From: CAYUIS01 sp964444825
GTDB taxonomy: Bacteria; Chloroflexota; Anaerolineae; B4-G1
Length of the DNA: 41,699 nt
Reading direction: 5' to 3'
NCBI GenBank assembly: GCA_964444825.1
Contig: CAYUIS010000032.1
Span: 1 to 41,699 of the forward strand
A program made the position numbers and the translations under genes. Positions 25,854 through 33,124 of the stretch are shown piece by piece (position 1 is the stretch's first letter; the number at the start of each line of letters is the position of its first letter). The notes under the pieces were generated by a model. It was not told where the DNA came from and made no database searches. It was given only the letters and a program-made list of their open reading frames with translations.

Positions 25854-26720
25854 ATGGTGGAACCTGAACTGATTGCCGATTACGAGTGCGAGACGGGCGA
25901 GGGGCCGCTGTGGCACCCTGGGGAGCAGCGGCTCTACTGGGCCGACATCCCCACTGGGCGGATGTTTCGCTACGACCCCGCCAGTGGCCTGCACGAGCAG
26001 TTCTATCAGGGTGAGGTCGTCGGTGGGTTTACGATTCAGGCCGACGGAGGGCTACTCTTGTTTATGGCGCGAGGCGCTGTCAAGATTTGGCGCGAGGGTG
26101 AACTGACGACGATCATCGACGAGATCCCGGACGAGCGCGAGTCTCGATTCAACGACGTGATCGCGGACCCGGCCGGGCGTGTCTTCTGCGGCACGATGCC
26201 CACCGAGAGCCAGCTTGGTCGGTTATACCGCCTCGACACCGACGGCATGTTGACCAAGCTGTTGGATGGCATCGGCATCTCGAACGGTATGGGGTTCACA
26301 CCCGACCGCCAGTGGATGTACTATACCGATTCGGCCAAACGCGAGATCTATTTGTTCGACTATGATCAGGATACCGGCGCCATCACGAATCAGCAGCTCT
26401 TCATCCAGACGCCCGAGGGTGAGGGCTTTCCCGATGGTTTAACGGTGGACGCGGAGGGCTATGTCTGGTCGGCTCGCTGGGATGGCAGTTGCCTGGCTCG
26501 TTATGCGCCCAACGGGGCCGAGGACCTGCGCATCCGTTTCCCAGCCAAAAAGGTGTCGAGCGTGACCTTTGCTGGTGCGGACTATACCGACATCTATGTG
26601 ACGACGGCCGGTGGCAACGACAAGCCACAAGAGGGCCCCGGCGCTGGTGGGCTTTTCCGCCTGAACCTTGGCATCCGGGGTGTGCCCGAGTTTCTCTCCA
26701 AGATTGTCTCGCCGGAGTGA
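25854..26720 (+). CDS. SMP-30/gluconolactonase-like beta-propeller protein
   Basis: A 288-residue protein of the SMP-30/regucalcin family. Metal-binding positions are visible: Glu in GEGPLWH, Asn in RFNDVIADPAGR and Asp in FPDGLTVDAEG, and GRLYRLDTDG is also typical. Family members hydrolyse sugar lactones such as glucono-1,5-lactone; the substrate here is not known. Its stop codon overlaps the GTG start of the MFS gene (GTGA), so the pair may handle one compound. Confidence 0.87.
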   Translation: MVEPELIADYECETGEGPLWHPGEQRLYWADIPTGRMFRYDPASGLHEQFYQGEVVGGFTIQADGGLLLFMARGAVKIWREGELTTIIDEIPDERESRFNDVIADPAGRVFCGTMPTESQLGRLYRLDTDGMLTKLLDGIGISNGMGFTPDRQWMYYTDSAKREIYLFDYDQDTGAITNQQLFIQTPEGEGFPDGLTVDAEGYVWSARWDGSCLARYAPNGAEDLRIRFPAKKVSSVTFAGADYTDIYVTTAGGNDKPQEGPGAGGLFRLNLGIRGVPEFLSKIVSPE

Positions 26721-27952
26721 CGAGCGTTTTGTGCCCAGTTCGACGTCGACCTGGCACTGTGCGCCGAACGGCCCTTCTCGCCGTCGTCCTACTGCTTATC
26801 GAATTCCTTGACGAGTTCGTCTTTGGCGCTCGGGAAGCAGCGTGGCCGCTGATACGGACCGACCTGGGCCTGAGCTACGCCCAGGTCGGTCTGCTGCTGG
26901 GACTGCCCAATGTCGTAGGCAATATGATCGAGCCGGTGATTGGCATTCTGGGCGACGTATGGAAACGCCGCACGCTGGTCCTGGGGGGAGGTGTCGTGTT
27001 CGCTCTGGCGCTCGTGCTCACGGCCCTAAGCCAGGGCTTTGTCGTATTGCTTTTCTCATTTATCCTCTTCTCCCCTGCCTCGGGCGCATTTGTCAGCCTC
27101 TCCCAGGCGAACTTGATGGACCTGGACCCAGACCGCCACGAGCAGAATATGGCCCGCTGGGTCTTTGCGGGTTCGGTGGGCGTGGTGGCCGGTTCCCTGG
27201 CCCTGGGCGCGGCAGCAGCGTTGGGCCTGGGTTGGCGTAGGCTGTATTTTGTCTTTGCTGGGCTGACGGTGGTTCTGCTGGTGATCACGCGCCGCGTTTG
27301 CCCTCCCGCGCCACCATCCGCCTCCAAGTTCTCATCCCCCGTGATCTCTTCCCTCCAGGAGGGCGTGGTCAACGCCCTGCAGGCGCTGCGACGGCGCGAG
27401 GTGTTGCGCTGGCTGACGCTGCTAGAGTTTTCCGATCTGATGCTGGACGTGTTGCTGGGTTTCCTGGCGCTCTACTTTGTGGATGTGGTGGGCACGACAC
27501 CGGTCCAGGCGGGTATTGCGGTGGCGGTGTGGACAGGCACGGCGCTGGTAGGGGACTTGCTGCTCATCCCGCTGTTGGAGCGCGTGCGTGGCTTGAGCTA
27601 TCTGCGCCTGAGCGCGGCGATGGAACTGGTGCTGTTTCCCGGCTTTCTGTTGATGCCAGGCTTCTGGGGCAAGCTAGCACTACTGGGACTCCTGGGCCTC
27701 TTTAATGCAGGCTGGTACTCGATCCTCAAGGCCCAGTTGTATTCGGCCATGCCAGGTCAGAGTGGTACGGTGATGACAGTAGGCAACGTGTTTGGATTAG
27801 CGGGTGGTCTGATCCCGCTAGGACTGGGACTGGTGGCCGAGCGATTTGACCTTACGGTGACGATGTGGCTGCTGTTGCTGGGGCCGCTGGCGCTGTTGAT
27901 CGGTATTCCGAGATTGAAGGGGATTCGGCGGGTGTGTGGAGGCAAACATTGA
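26717..27952 (+). CDS. Major facilitator superfamily transporter
   Basis: A 411-residue integral membrane protein, about 11-12 hydrophobic helices, with a cytoplasmic loop after helix 2 (GILGDVWKRRTLVLG) that matches MFS motif A. A central charged loop lies near residue 200. The frame is open further upstream inside the SMP-30 gene, but the GTG at 26717, coupled to that gene's stop, is the sensible start. Substrate unknown; the coupled lactonase suggests a sugar or sugar acid. Confidence 0.83.
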   Translation: MTSVLCPVRRRPGTVRRTALLAVVLLLIEFLDEFVFGAREAAWPLIRTDLGLSYAQVGLLLGLPNVVGNMIEPVIGILGDVWKRRTLVLGGGVVFALALVLTALSQGFVVLLFSFILFSPASGAFVSLSQANLMDLDPDRHEQNMARWVFAGSVGVVAGSLALGAAAALGLGWRRLYFVFAGLTVVLLVITRRVCPPAPPSASKFSSPVISSLQEGVVNALQALRRREVLRWLTLLEFSDLMLDVLLGFLALYFVDVVGTTPVQAGIAVAVWTGTALVGDLLLIPLLERVRGLSYLRLSAAMELVLFPGFLLMPGFWGKLALLGLLGLFNAGWYSILKAQLYSAMPGQSGTVMTVGNVFGLAGGLIPLGLGLVAERFDLTVTMWLLLLGPLALLIGIPRLKGIRRVCGGKH

Positions 27953-27962
27953 GAGTGAATCA

Positions 27963-28604
27963 TCAGCGCTCTTCCATCAGCCGCTGGCACAGCTCCACAC
28001 CGGTCACGGCATCGGTGCTCCAATGGTCGGCACCCACGTACTGGCACACTTCCTCACTGAGCTGGCCTCCGCCAACGACGATAGCCCCTTGGTACCCTTG
28101 AGCCCGCAGCAGGGTGATCGTTTCGCGCATAGCGTCATAGGAGCTGGTCAGCAGGCCGGAGAGACCCACGAGGTGGGGCTGTACCTGAGCGGCTTGCTCG
28201 GCAAAGATAGTAGGCGACACATCCACGCCCAGGTCGTGTACGACGAAATTGTGACAGCTCAAGAGCATGTTGACGATATTCTTGCCCAGATCATGAATGT
28301 CACCTTCAACTGTCCCCAGCAGGATCCGTCCCGAGGCCTGGCCCGAAACCTGGTCTTCTACGATGGGCTGAAGAAGTTCCATTACCTGGCGAAAGATCTC
28401 GCCAGCCATGATCAGTCCAGCCAGATAGTACTCGTTTCGCTCGTAGCGCACACCCACCTGGCGCATCCCTTCCTTACAGTCTTCGATGATTAGCAATGGG
28501 TCATCGCCAGCGTCCAATCGCTGACGGACGAGGGTCAGGGCAATCTCTTCTTGTAGATCCGAGATAGCGGCAGTCAGTGTCGCACTTGTGGCTGTGTTAC
28601 TCAT
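27963..28604 (-). CDS. Corrinoid protein for methyl transfer (MtaC/MtbC-like)
   Basis: A 213-residue methyl carrier. Residues about 1-90 form the helical cap domain, with DPLLIIEDCKEGMRQVGVRY and YYLAGLIMAGEIF. The Rossmann B12 domain follows with GTVEGDIHDLGKNI, in which His104 is the lower cobalt ligand (DxHxxG), then GLSGLL and VVGGGQ. The ATG at 28604 overlaps the stop of the GntR gene (ATGA), so regulator and carrier are translationally coupled. No methyltransferase adjoins it on this strand; its partner may be the MeTr-like protein across the divergent promoter or the UroD-fold protein further on. Confidence 0.93.
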   Translation of the reverse strand: MSNTATSATLTAAISDLQEEIALTLVRQRLDAGDDPLLIIEDCKEGMRQVGVRYERNEYYLAGLIMAGEIFRQVMELLQPIVEDQVSGQASGRILLGTVEGDIHDLGKNIVNMLLSCHNFVVHDLGVDVSPTIFAEQAAQVQPHLVGLSGLLTSSYDAMRETITLLRAQGYQGAIVVGGGQLSEEVCQYVGADHWSTDAVTGVELCQRLMEER

Positions 28605-29368
28605 ATGTTGCCCATCTCCTGGTCGGGAATGCCAATGGTAGCGGTGAAGCAAAGGCGGTCGCCAGAGCAAATGAACCAACCCCAACTGACGGGTCGGTTG
28701 TCAAAATCAAAGAAAATATGCTCCAAGCGAAAGGCGGGGACTCCAACCTCCGAGTGGAGCAGGACGGCTTCCTCCTCGGTCAGTACGGTAGCGTCGATGG
28801 TGAGGTCTCCTCGTTTCAGGTCTGACTCGCCACCCCCGCTAAAGAGGCCACGCAAGGCGGTGACCTCCATTTCGGCCTCGATGATGGGACGGGTGGGGTC
28901 GTAGATCACGTACTCGCGGTGCAAAAGCACAGGGTCCTCGCCCTGGAAGATCAGTCGCCGGATAAAGACGGTCCGATCCCCGACTTTGACGGCTAGCTTG
29001 CGGGCCGTCCGCTCGGTGGCCGGTGTGATGTGCGCCTCCAGAAGCTTGACTGTGGACTGGCCTTCGTTACGAAAGAGCTGCTGCAGTCTGTCCAGGCTAA
29101 AGGCGGCGGTGCCCAGTTCTAGGGGCTTGACAAAGGTGCCCCGCCCCTGTTCAGCAATCACCACGCTCTGGTCGGCGAGGATGTTGATGACACGGCGCAC
29201 GGTCATAGGGCTGACGCCGTAACGCTCGCAGAGCTGGGCTTCGGAGGGGAGGCGGTCGCCAGGACGAAACACCCCGGCCGCGATTTGTCCTAGTAGGATG
29301 CGCACTAACTGGGCGTAGGCGGGTTCATATGAGTTGCGGTCGATGGTAGTGATCGATTCGTTGGCCAA
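28601..29368 (-). CDS. GntR-family (HutC/UTRA) transcriptional regulator
   Basis: A 255-residue protein with an N-terminal winged helix (VFRPGDRLPSEAQLCERYGV, then MTVRRVINILADQSVV) and a UTRA effector domain (about residues 90-240) with KVGDRTVFIRRLIF and VLLHREYVIYD. UTRA domains bind small effectors, so it probably senses a substrate of the neighbouring genes. Start is TTG at 29368 with AAGGTGA upstream. Its own promoter and the strong divergent promoter are only tens of bases apart, so one operator could control both directions. Confidence 0.92.
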   Translation of the reverse strand: MANESITTIDRNSYEPAYAQLVRILLGQIAAGVFRPGDRLPSEAQLCERYGVSPMTVRRVINILADQSVVIAEQGRGTFVKPLELGTAAFSLDRLQQLFRNEGQSTVKLLEAHITPATERTARKLAVKVGDRTVFIRRLIFQGEDPVLLHREYVIYDPTRPIIEAEMEVTALRGLFSGGGESDLKRGDLTIDATVLTEEEAVLLHSEVGVPAFRLEHIFFDFDNRPVSWGWFICSGDRLCFTATIGIPDQEMGNI

Positions 29369-29386
29369 GCGTTCACCTTATGCAAC

Positions 29387-29423
29387 TTTGTACAAATATA
29401 TAACACCCCAACCGGAATGTCAA
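29387..29423 (-). promoter_or_regulatory. GntR gene promoter with overlapping palindrome
   Basis: On the minus strand: perfect TTGACA (29423-29418), 17 bases, TATATT (29400-29395). A 10-base perfect palindrome, TTTGTACAAA (29387-29396), overlaps the -10 box and the start of the transcript. It is a good candidate operator for the GntR/UTRA protein, whose family often binds sites built on GTNNAC-like cores. Confidence 0.65.
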
Positions 29424-29446
29424 GATGGGCACAAGGTCTTCCCGAC

Positions 29447-29475
29447 TTGACAACTCCTCTATATAAGTGTATAAT
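29447..29475 (+). promoter_or_regulatory. Perfect consensus sigma70 promoter of the methyl-transfer cluster
   Basis: TTGACA (29447-29452), 17 bases, TATAAT (29470-29475): twelve of twelve consensus bases with ideal spacing. It lies back to back with the GntR promoter. It reads into a decayed DUF1638 gene and then into the MeTr-like gene. A promoter this strong normally needs a repressor, which fits the divergent GntR gene. Confidence 0.8.
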
Positions 29476-29527
29476 AGGTGTAGTACGCACCAGGGATCGC
29501 CGGATGACATTTGAAGGTACAAGCCAA

Positions 29528-30030
29528 ATGCAGGCTGCACGCACAGGGATCATCGCCTGCGCCACGGTGATCGAGGAGATGCTACCGCACCGGACGCGGA
29601 TTGCCACGCACTGGACTTTGGCCTACACGTCAACCCTGAAACCTTAAGGCGCGTTCTCCAGGAAGCCGAGATGATTCTCTTGGGCGATGGCCTGTGCTAC
29701 CAGTCTGTCGTCGGGCTGTGGGCCGATTGACGTGTGCGACGATCTGGTAAAGAGCTACGGCGAGGAGAGGGCCCAATGGCTCCAGGGCTAGATTCTCAAG
29801 ACTATACCCGTCTGGCGCTGATCAACACCAACCAGCACGAATTGGAGCGCTATCGCGACCACAGCCGACGTGCAGCGGAGCGCTTTGGACTACGCTACAA
29901 AGAGATCCCCAGTTCCAACACTCTGATCAAAAAGATGCTGCACGGCCCCCGGGATGACGAGTTCGTCGTCGCTTACCCCAGCGAGACCATCTTGTACCTG
30001 GATTTCGGGAGAGCAGAAAGCAAAAGATGA
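29528..30030 (+). pseudogene. Decayed DUF1638 gene, several frameshifts and an internal deletion
   Basis: Pieces of one protein appear in alternating frames. An N-terminal piece GIIACATVIEEMLP starts at the ATG at 29528. In the next frame come LDFGLHVNPETLRRVLQE and MILLGDGLC, ending at a stop at 29728-29730. Back in the first frame is DDLVKSYGEERAQWLQG, ending at 29789-29791. A C-terminal piece runs from DYTRLALIN through FGLRYKEIP to FVVAYPSETI, ending at 30030. In this order they match DUF1638 (PF07796) as I remember it. About 50 residues between MILLGDGLC and LVKSYGEE seem to be missing. DUF1638 proteins are often neighbours of corrinoid methyltransferases but have no known function. The last piece overlaps the MeTr start codon by four bases. 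Assembly error is possible but would need several indels. Confidence 0.65.
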
Positions 30031-30848
30031 GAATCATCGGTGAGAAGATCAACGGCACGCGTCGGCGCGTGGCCCAGGCCATCGAGGGGCGTAATGCAGC
30101 CTTTATCCAAGACCTGGCCATCAGGCAGGTCGAAGCTGGCGCGGCCTGGCTGGACGTCAACGCCGGTACCCACCGGAGCAGGGAACCTGACGACTTGATC
30201 TGGCTAGTCGAAACCATCCAGCCCGTGGTGGAGGTGCCGCTCTGCCTGGATAGTGCCAACCCGCAAGCGCTGGCAGCCGCTATCCCGGTCGTCGAACGAA
30301 CGCCGATGATCAACTCCATCAGCGGAGAACCGAGCCGGCTGAAGGGTATCCTGCCGCTGGTGGCCAAGCACGGTTGCTCGGTGATCGCCCTGGCTATGGA
30401 TGACAAAGAGATCCCCGGGACCTGCGAGCGGCGTATGGAGATCATCCGCAAGGTGATAGAGGCAACTCGCGCTAGTGGCGTGCCGGATGGGAATGTGTAC
30501 CTCGATCCCCTGGTTATGACCCTGGCTGCCAACACCGATAGTGCTTTGGTCACGCTGGATACTATGCGTGCCGTCCGCCGCGGAATCCCCGATGCGCACC
30601 TGACTATGGGGTTGAGCAATATCTCTTTCGGGCTGCCGGCCCGTTCGTACATCAACCGCGCCTTCTTGACATTGGCGCTGGCCGCTGGGCTGGACTGTGC
30701 CATTCTCGACCCTCTTGATGGCGAGATGCAGGCCGCGCTGGTCGCTGCCAGAGTGGTACTGGGACGCGATCGCCATTGCCTGAACTACACCCGTGCTTAC
30801 CGTGCTGGACTATTCAATGAGGCAGGCGCGAAGGCCATCTACAATTAG
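30027..30848 (+). CDS. Methyltetrahydrofolate:corrinoid methyltransferase-like protein (AcsE/MeTr family)
   Basis: A 273-residue pterin-binding TIM barrel. MRIIGEKINGTRRRV, WLDVNAGTH, PLCLDSAN, MINSISGE and GLSNISFG are all landmarks of the AcsE/MtgA-type enzymes that move methyl between corrinoid protein and tetrahydrofolate. The family is distinguished from dihydropteroate synthase by these motifs and by context: corrinoid genes lie on both sides. In a catabolic setting it would pass methyl from Co(III) to H4folate. No acetyl-CoA synthase genes are present. The ATG overlaps the last codon of the DUF1638 remnant (ATGA), showing that the two were once translationally coupled. Confidence 0.9.
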   Translation: MRIIGEKINGTRRRVAQAIEGRNAAFIQDLAIRQVEAGAAWLDVNAGTHRSREPDDLIWLVETIQPVVEVPLCLDSANPQALAAAIPVVERTPMINSISGEPSRLKGILPLVAKHGCSVIALAMDDKEIPGTCERRMEIIRKVIEATRASGVPDGNVYLDPLVMTLAANTDSALVTLDTMRAVRRGIPDAHLTMGLSNISFGLPARSYINRAFLTLALAAGLDCAILDPLDGEMQAALVAARVVLGRDRHCLNYTRAYRAGLFNEAGAKAIYN

Positions 30849-30918
30849 ATGCAAGTTCGTTGGTGACACGCCTTGTTGGTTAGATGCAAGTTCGTTGGAC
30901 TGACACGCCTTGTTGGTT
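30845..30918 (+). repeat. Tandem duplication of about 36 bases after the MeTr-like gene
   Basis: The unit TTAGATGCAAGTTCGTTGG plus TGACACGCCTTGTTGGTT occurs twice in direct tandem (30845-30881 and 30880-30918), differing only by two extra bases (AC) in the second copy. The first copy includes the MeTr stop codon, so the duplication arose from the gene's own 3' end. Near identity suggests it is recent. Confidence 0.85.
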
Positions 30919-30961
30919 GGAGGCAAGAGCCCTAGGCAGCATTCTTAAGGAGGAGGACTTT

Positions 30962-31038
30962 ATGGATTGATGTGCGCTACTAATCCGGGGATAAAGCTCC
31001 AGATCAAACCTTTTAATAGGAGGATACAATGTCAATAG
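30962..31038 (+). other. Two possible leader ORFs before the second corrinoid gene
   Basis: A very strong Shine-Dalgarno, AAGGAGGAGG (30947-30956), precedes the two-codon frame ATG GAT TGA (30962-30970). Its stop overlaps another ATG (TGATG) that opens a 22-residue frame, MCATNPGIKLQIKPFNRRIQ and two more residues, ending at 31036-31038, ten bases inside the corrinoid gene. The arrangement could couple translation, or may be the scar of a deleted gene. Expression is unproven. I see no cobalamin riboswitch in 30849-31028. Confidence 0.35.
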
Positions 31039-31661
31039 AACTTGTCAATGCCATCGCTGACATGAGGGAGGAGGAAGCCCTCAAGTTAGTCAAAGAGATG
31101 GTGGAAGGTGGTTCAGGACCTATGGCGGTCCTGGATACAGCCAGGGAGGCCATGGCCATCGTCGGTCAGCGCTACGAGGAGGGCAAATACTTTTTGCCCG
31201 AGCTGATGATGGCCGGGGAGATACTGAGCCAGATCACGGACATCGTCAAGCCGCAGCTGGCCAAGATGCCGGAGGTCAAACATGTCGGCAAGGTACTCAT
31301 CGGCACTGTCGAGGGAGACATTCACGACATCGGGAAGAACATTGTGACCTTTATGCTCGACGTGAACGGTTTCGAGGTCCTCGACTTGGGTGTAGACGTC
31401 CCCCCGCAAAAGTTCGTGGAGGCTATCGGGGACTTTGAGCCGCAGGTGGTTGGGTTGAGCGGGTTTCTGACCCTGGCCTTTGATGGCATGAAGGCGACCG
31501 TCGATGCCATCAAGGAGGCTGGGTTGCGGGACAGCGTCAAGATCATGATCGGCGGCGGTCAGGTCAACGAAACGATTCAGGAATACGTGGATGCAGACGC
31601 CTATGGGAGAGATGCCATGGCTGGAGTATCCCTGGCCAAAAAATGGGCCGGTGTTGAATAG
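31029..31661 (+). CDS. Corrinoid protein for methyl transfer (MtaC/MtbC-like)
   Basis: A 210-residue methyl carrier. The cap domain includes LDTAREAMAIVGQRYEEG and YFLPELMMAGEIL. The B12 domain has GTVEGDIHDIGKNI with the cobalt ligand His99, then LGVDVPP, GLSGFL and IGGGQV. It is clearly related to, but not a copy of, the 27963-28604 protein. Strong Shine-Dalgarno AGGAGG before the ATG. The UroD-fold protein gene lies 32 bases downstream, the standard pairing of carrier and methyltransferase. Confidence 0.95.
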   Translation: MSIELVNAIADMREEEALKLVKEMVEGGSGPMAVLDTAREAMAIVGQRYEEGKYFLPELMMAGEILSQITDIVKPQLAKMPEVKHVGKVLIGTVEGDIHDIGKNIVTFMLDVNGFEVLDLGVDVPPQKFVEAIGDFEPQVVGLSGFLTLAFDGMKATVDAIKEAGLRDSVKIMIGGGQVNETIQEYVDADAYGRDAMAGVSLAKKWAGVE

Positions 31662-31693
31662 GAACCTCAGCAGAGAAGGTGGAGGTAACAAAA

Positions 31694-33037
31694 ATGGAAA
31701 AACAGTTATCACCAGAGGAAAAGCTGGAGGCGCTGTGGCAAGGGAAGCTCTCGCCAAAGGATCCTGAGGGGAATCCTCTTCCGTTCCAATCCTCGGAAGC
31801 GGAAAAGGCGTACAAGGATCGAATACTCAGGTTCAAAGATGCCATCCAGATGAAAAAGCTGCCGGACAGAGTTCCGGTCACGATCTTTCCCAGCATGTTC
31901 CCATGGACCAACGCGGGGATGACCGTTCAAGACGCCATGTATGACTATGGCAAATGTGCCAAAGTCTTTCAGGATTTCGTGCTCGAGTTTGAGCCGGATG
32001 TGCATTGGGGTGCATACGCACCTGGTCCGGGGAAGTTGTATGAGATCCTGGACTACAAGCTCTACTCCTGGCCAGGCCACGGGGTCGCGCCTGAACATAG
32101 CTACCAGTGCAATGAAGGCGAATATATGATGGCGAATGAATATGACGCCTTGATTCAGGACCCATCCGGTTTCTTCAGCCGTGCCTACCTGCCGCGTGTA
32201 TTCGGAGCGTTGGGGGGCTTCCAGATGCTGCCGTTCTTGCCTGGCATCCTCGAAATGTACGGCGTTGCCCTCAACTTCATCCCCTTTGGGTTGCCTCCAG
32301 TACAGGGAACCTATCAGGCTCTCTTCGAGGCCGGTGCTGAGGCGCTGCAATGGATAGGGGCCATAGGTGGTGCTGATGGTGCGTTAGCCACGTTCGGCTT
32401 CCCGAACATACTGGGTGGATTCACCAAGGCGCCGTTCGACGTCGTCGGCGATACATTGCGTGGTACGAAGGGGATCATGTTGGATATCTACCGGCAGCCC
32501 GATAAACTCATCCAGGCCATGGAAGCTTTGGTGCCACTCATGATCGGTCTGGGCGTAGCCAATGCGCAACAAACTGGCAATCCCTTGATATTCATGCCTC
32601 TCCACAAAGGAGCGGATGGCTTCCTCTCCGACGAACAGTTCAAGAAATTCTATTGGCCGACGCTTAAAGCGGTCATGATGGGGCTGATTGACGCAGGCAT
32701 CGTACCCCTTCCTGCGGCTGAGGGAGGCTACAGCTCACGCCTCAAAGTCGTCCAAGACCTGCCAAAGGGCAAGACCTTGTGGATGATCGACCTGACGGAC
32801 ATGGCCGACGCCAAGAAGACGTTGGGCCAGAATGCCTGTCTCCTCGGCAACGTGCCTTCGGCCATGTTGACCCTGGGCACGCCCCAGGAGGTGGGGGACT
32901 ATGTCAAGAACCTCATAGACACGACCGGCCAAGACGGCGGTCTCATCATATGCAACGGGGCGTTCTTTGACAATGCCAAGCCAGAGAACGTCAAGGCGAT
33001 GGTGGATACCGCCAAGGAATACGGCGTATACAAATAG
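31694..33037 (+). CDS. UroD-fold methyltransferase-like protein (MtaA/CmuA superfamily)
   Basis: A 447-residue protein of the uroporphyrinogen decarboxylase superfamily, longer than HemE or MtaA (about 340-350) because of an N-terminal extension of about 50 residues and inserts. The alignment landmarks are LSDEQFKKFYWPTLK, then TDMADAKKTLG and LLGNVP. Where MtaA/MtbA have the zinc motif HxC, this protein has AAEGGY (Glu343); a Cys near the C-terminus (Cys420, IICNGAFF) may match the third zinc Cys. His304 in LHKGAD lies upstream. It probably transfers methyl to or from the adjacent corrinoid protein, but the chemistry may differ. Start chosen at the ATG at 31694, after GGAGG. No heme biosynthesis genes are near, so HemE is unlikely. 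Confidence 0.85.
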   Translation: MEKQLSPEEKLEALWQGKLSPKDPEGNPLPFQSSEAEKAYKDRILRFKDAIQMKKLPDRVPVTIFPSMFPWTNAGMTVQDAMYDYGKCAKVFQDFVLEFEPDVHWGAYAPGPGKLYEILDYKLYSWPGHGVAPEHSYQCNEGEYMMANEYDALIQDPSGFFSRAYLPRVFGALGGFQMLPFLPGILEMYGVALNFIPFGLPPVQGTYQALFEAGAEALQWIGAIGGADGALATFGFPNILGGFTKAPFDVVGDTLRGTKGIMLDIYRQPDKLIQAMEALVPLMIGLGVANAQQTGNPLIFMPLHKGADGFLSDEQFKKFYWPTLKAVMMGLIDAGIVPLPAAEGGYSSRLKVVQDLPKGKTLWMIDLTDMADAKKTLGQNACLLGNVPSAMLTLGTPQEVGDYVKNLIDTTGQDGGLIICNGAFFDNAKPENVKAMVDTAKEYGVYK

Positions 33038-33064
33038 ACATCGATAACTCGGAGTTGGGAATGA

Positions 33065-33098
33065 GGTCTGACAGGCTCCCACGGGAGCCTGTCAGACC
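33065..33098. repeat. Near-perfect 34-base palindrome, possible terminator or REP-like element
   Basis: GGTCTGACAGGCTCCC (33065-33080), two bases, then its exact reverse complement (33083-33098). It sits between the UroD-fold gene and the alcohol dehydrogenase gene. There is no T-run, so it may be a REP-like dispersed element or a transcript-stabilising hairpin; partial termination is also possible. Confidence 0.6.
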
Positions 33099-33124
33099 CG
33101 CAGGCTTGGATCAGGAGGGAAAAC

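Noticed and set aside
30845..30918. CRISPR-like repeat
   Set aside because: Only two copies in direct contact, with no spacer and no cas genes nearby.
30849..31028. Cobalamin riboswitch before the corrinoid gene
   Set aside because: I looked for a B12-box-like core and found none; carrier genes are also not usual riboswitch targets.
31694..33037. Uroporphyrinogen decarboxylase HemE
   Set aside because: Too long, lacks HemE landmarks, and stands beside a corrinoid protein gene with no heme genes near.
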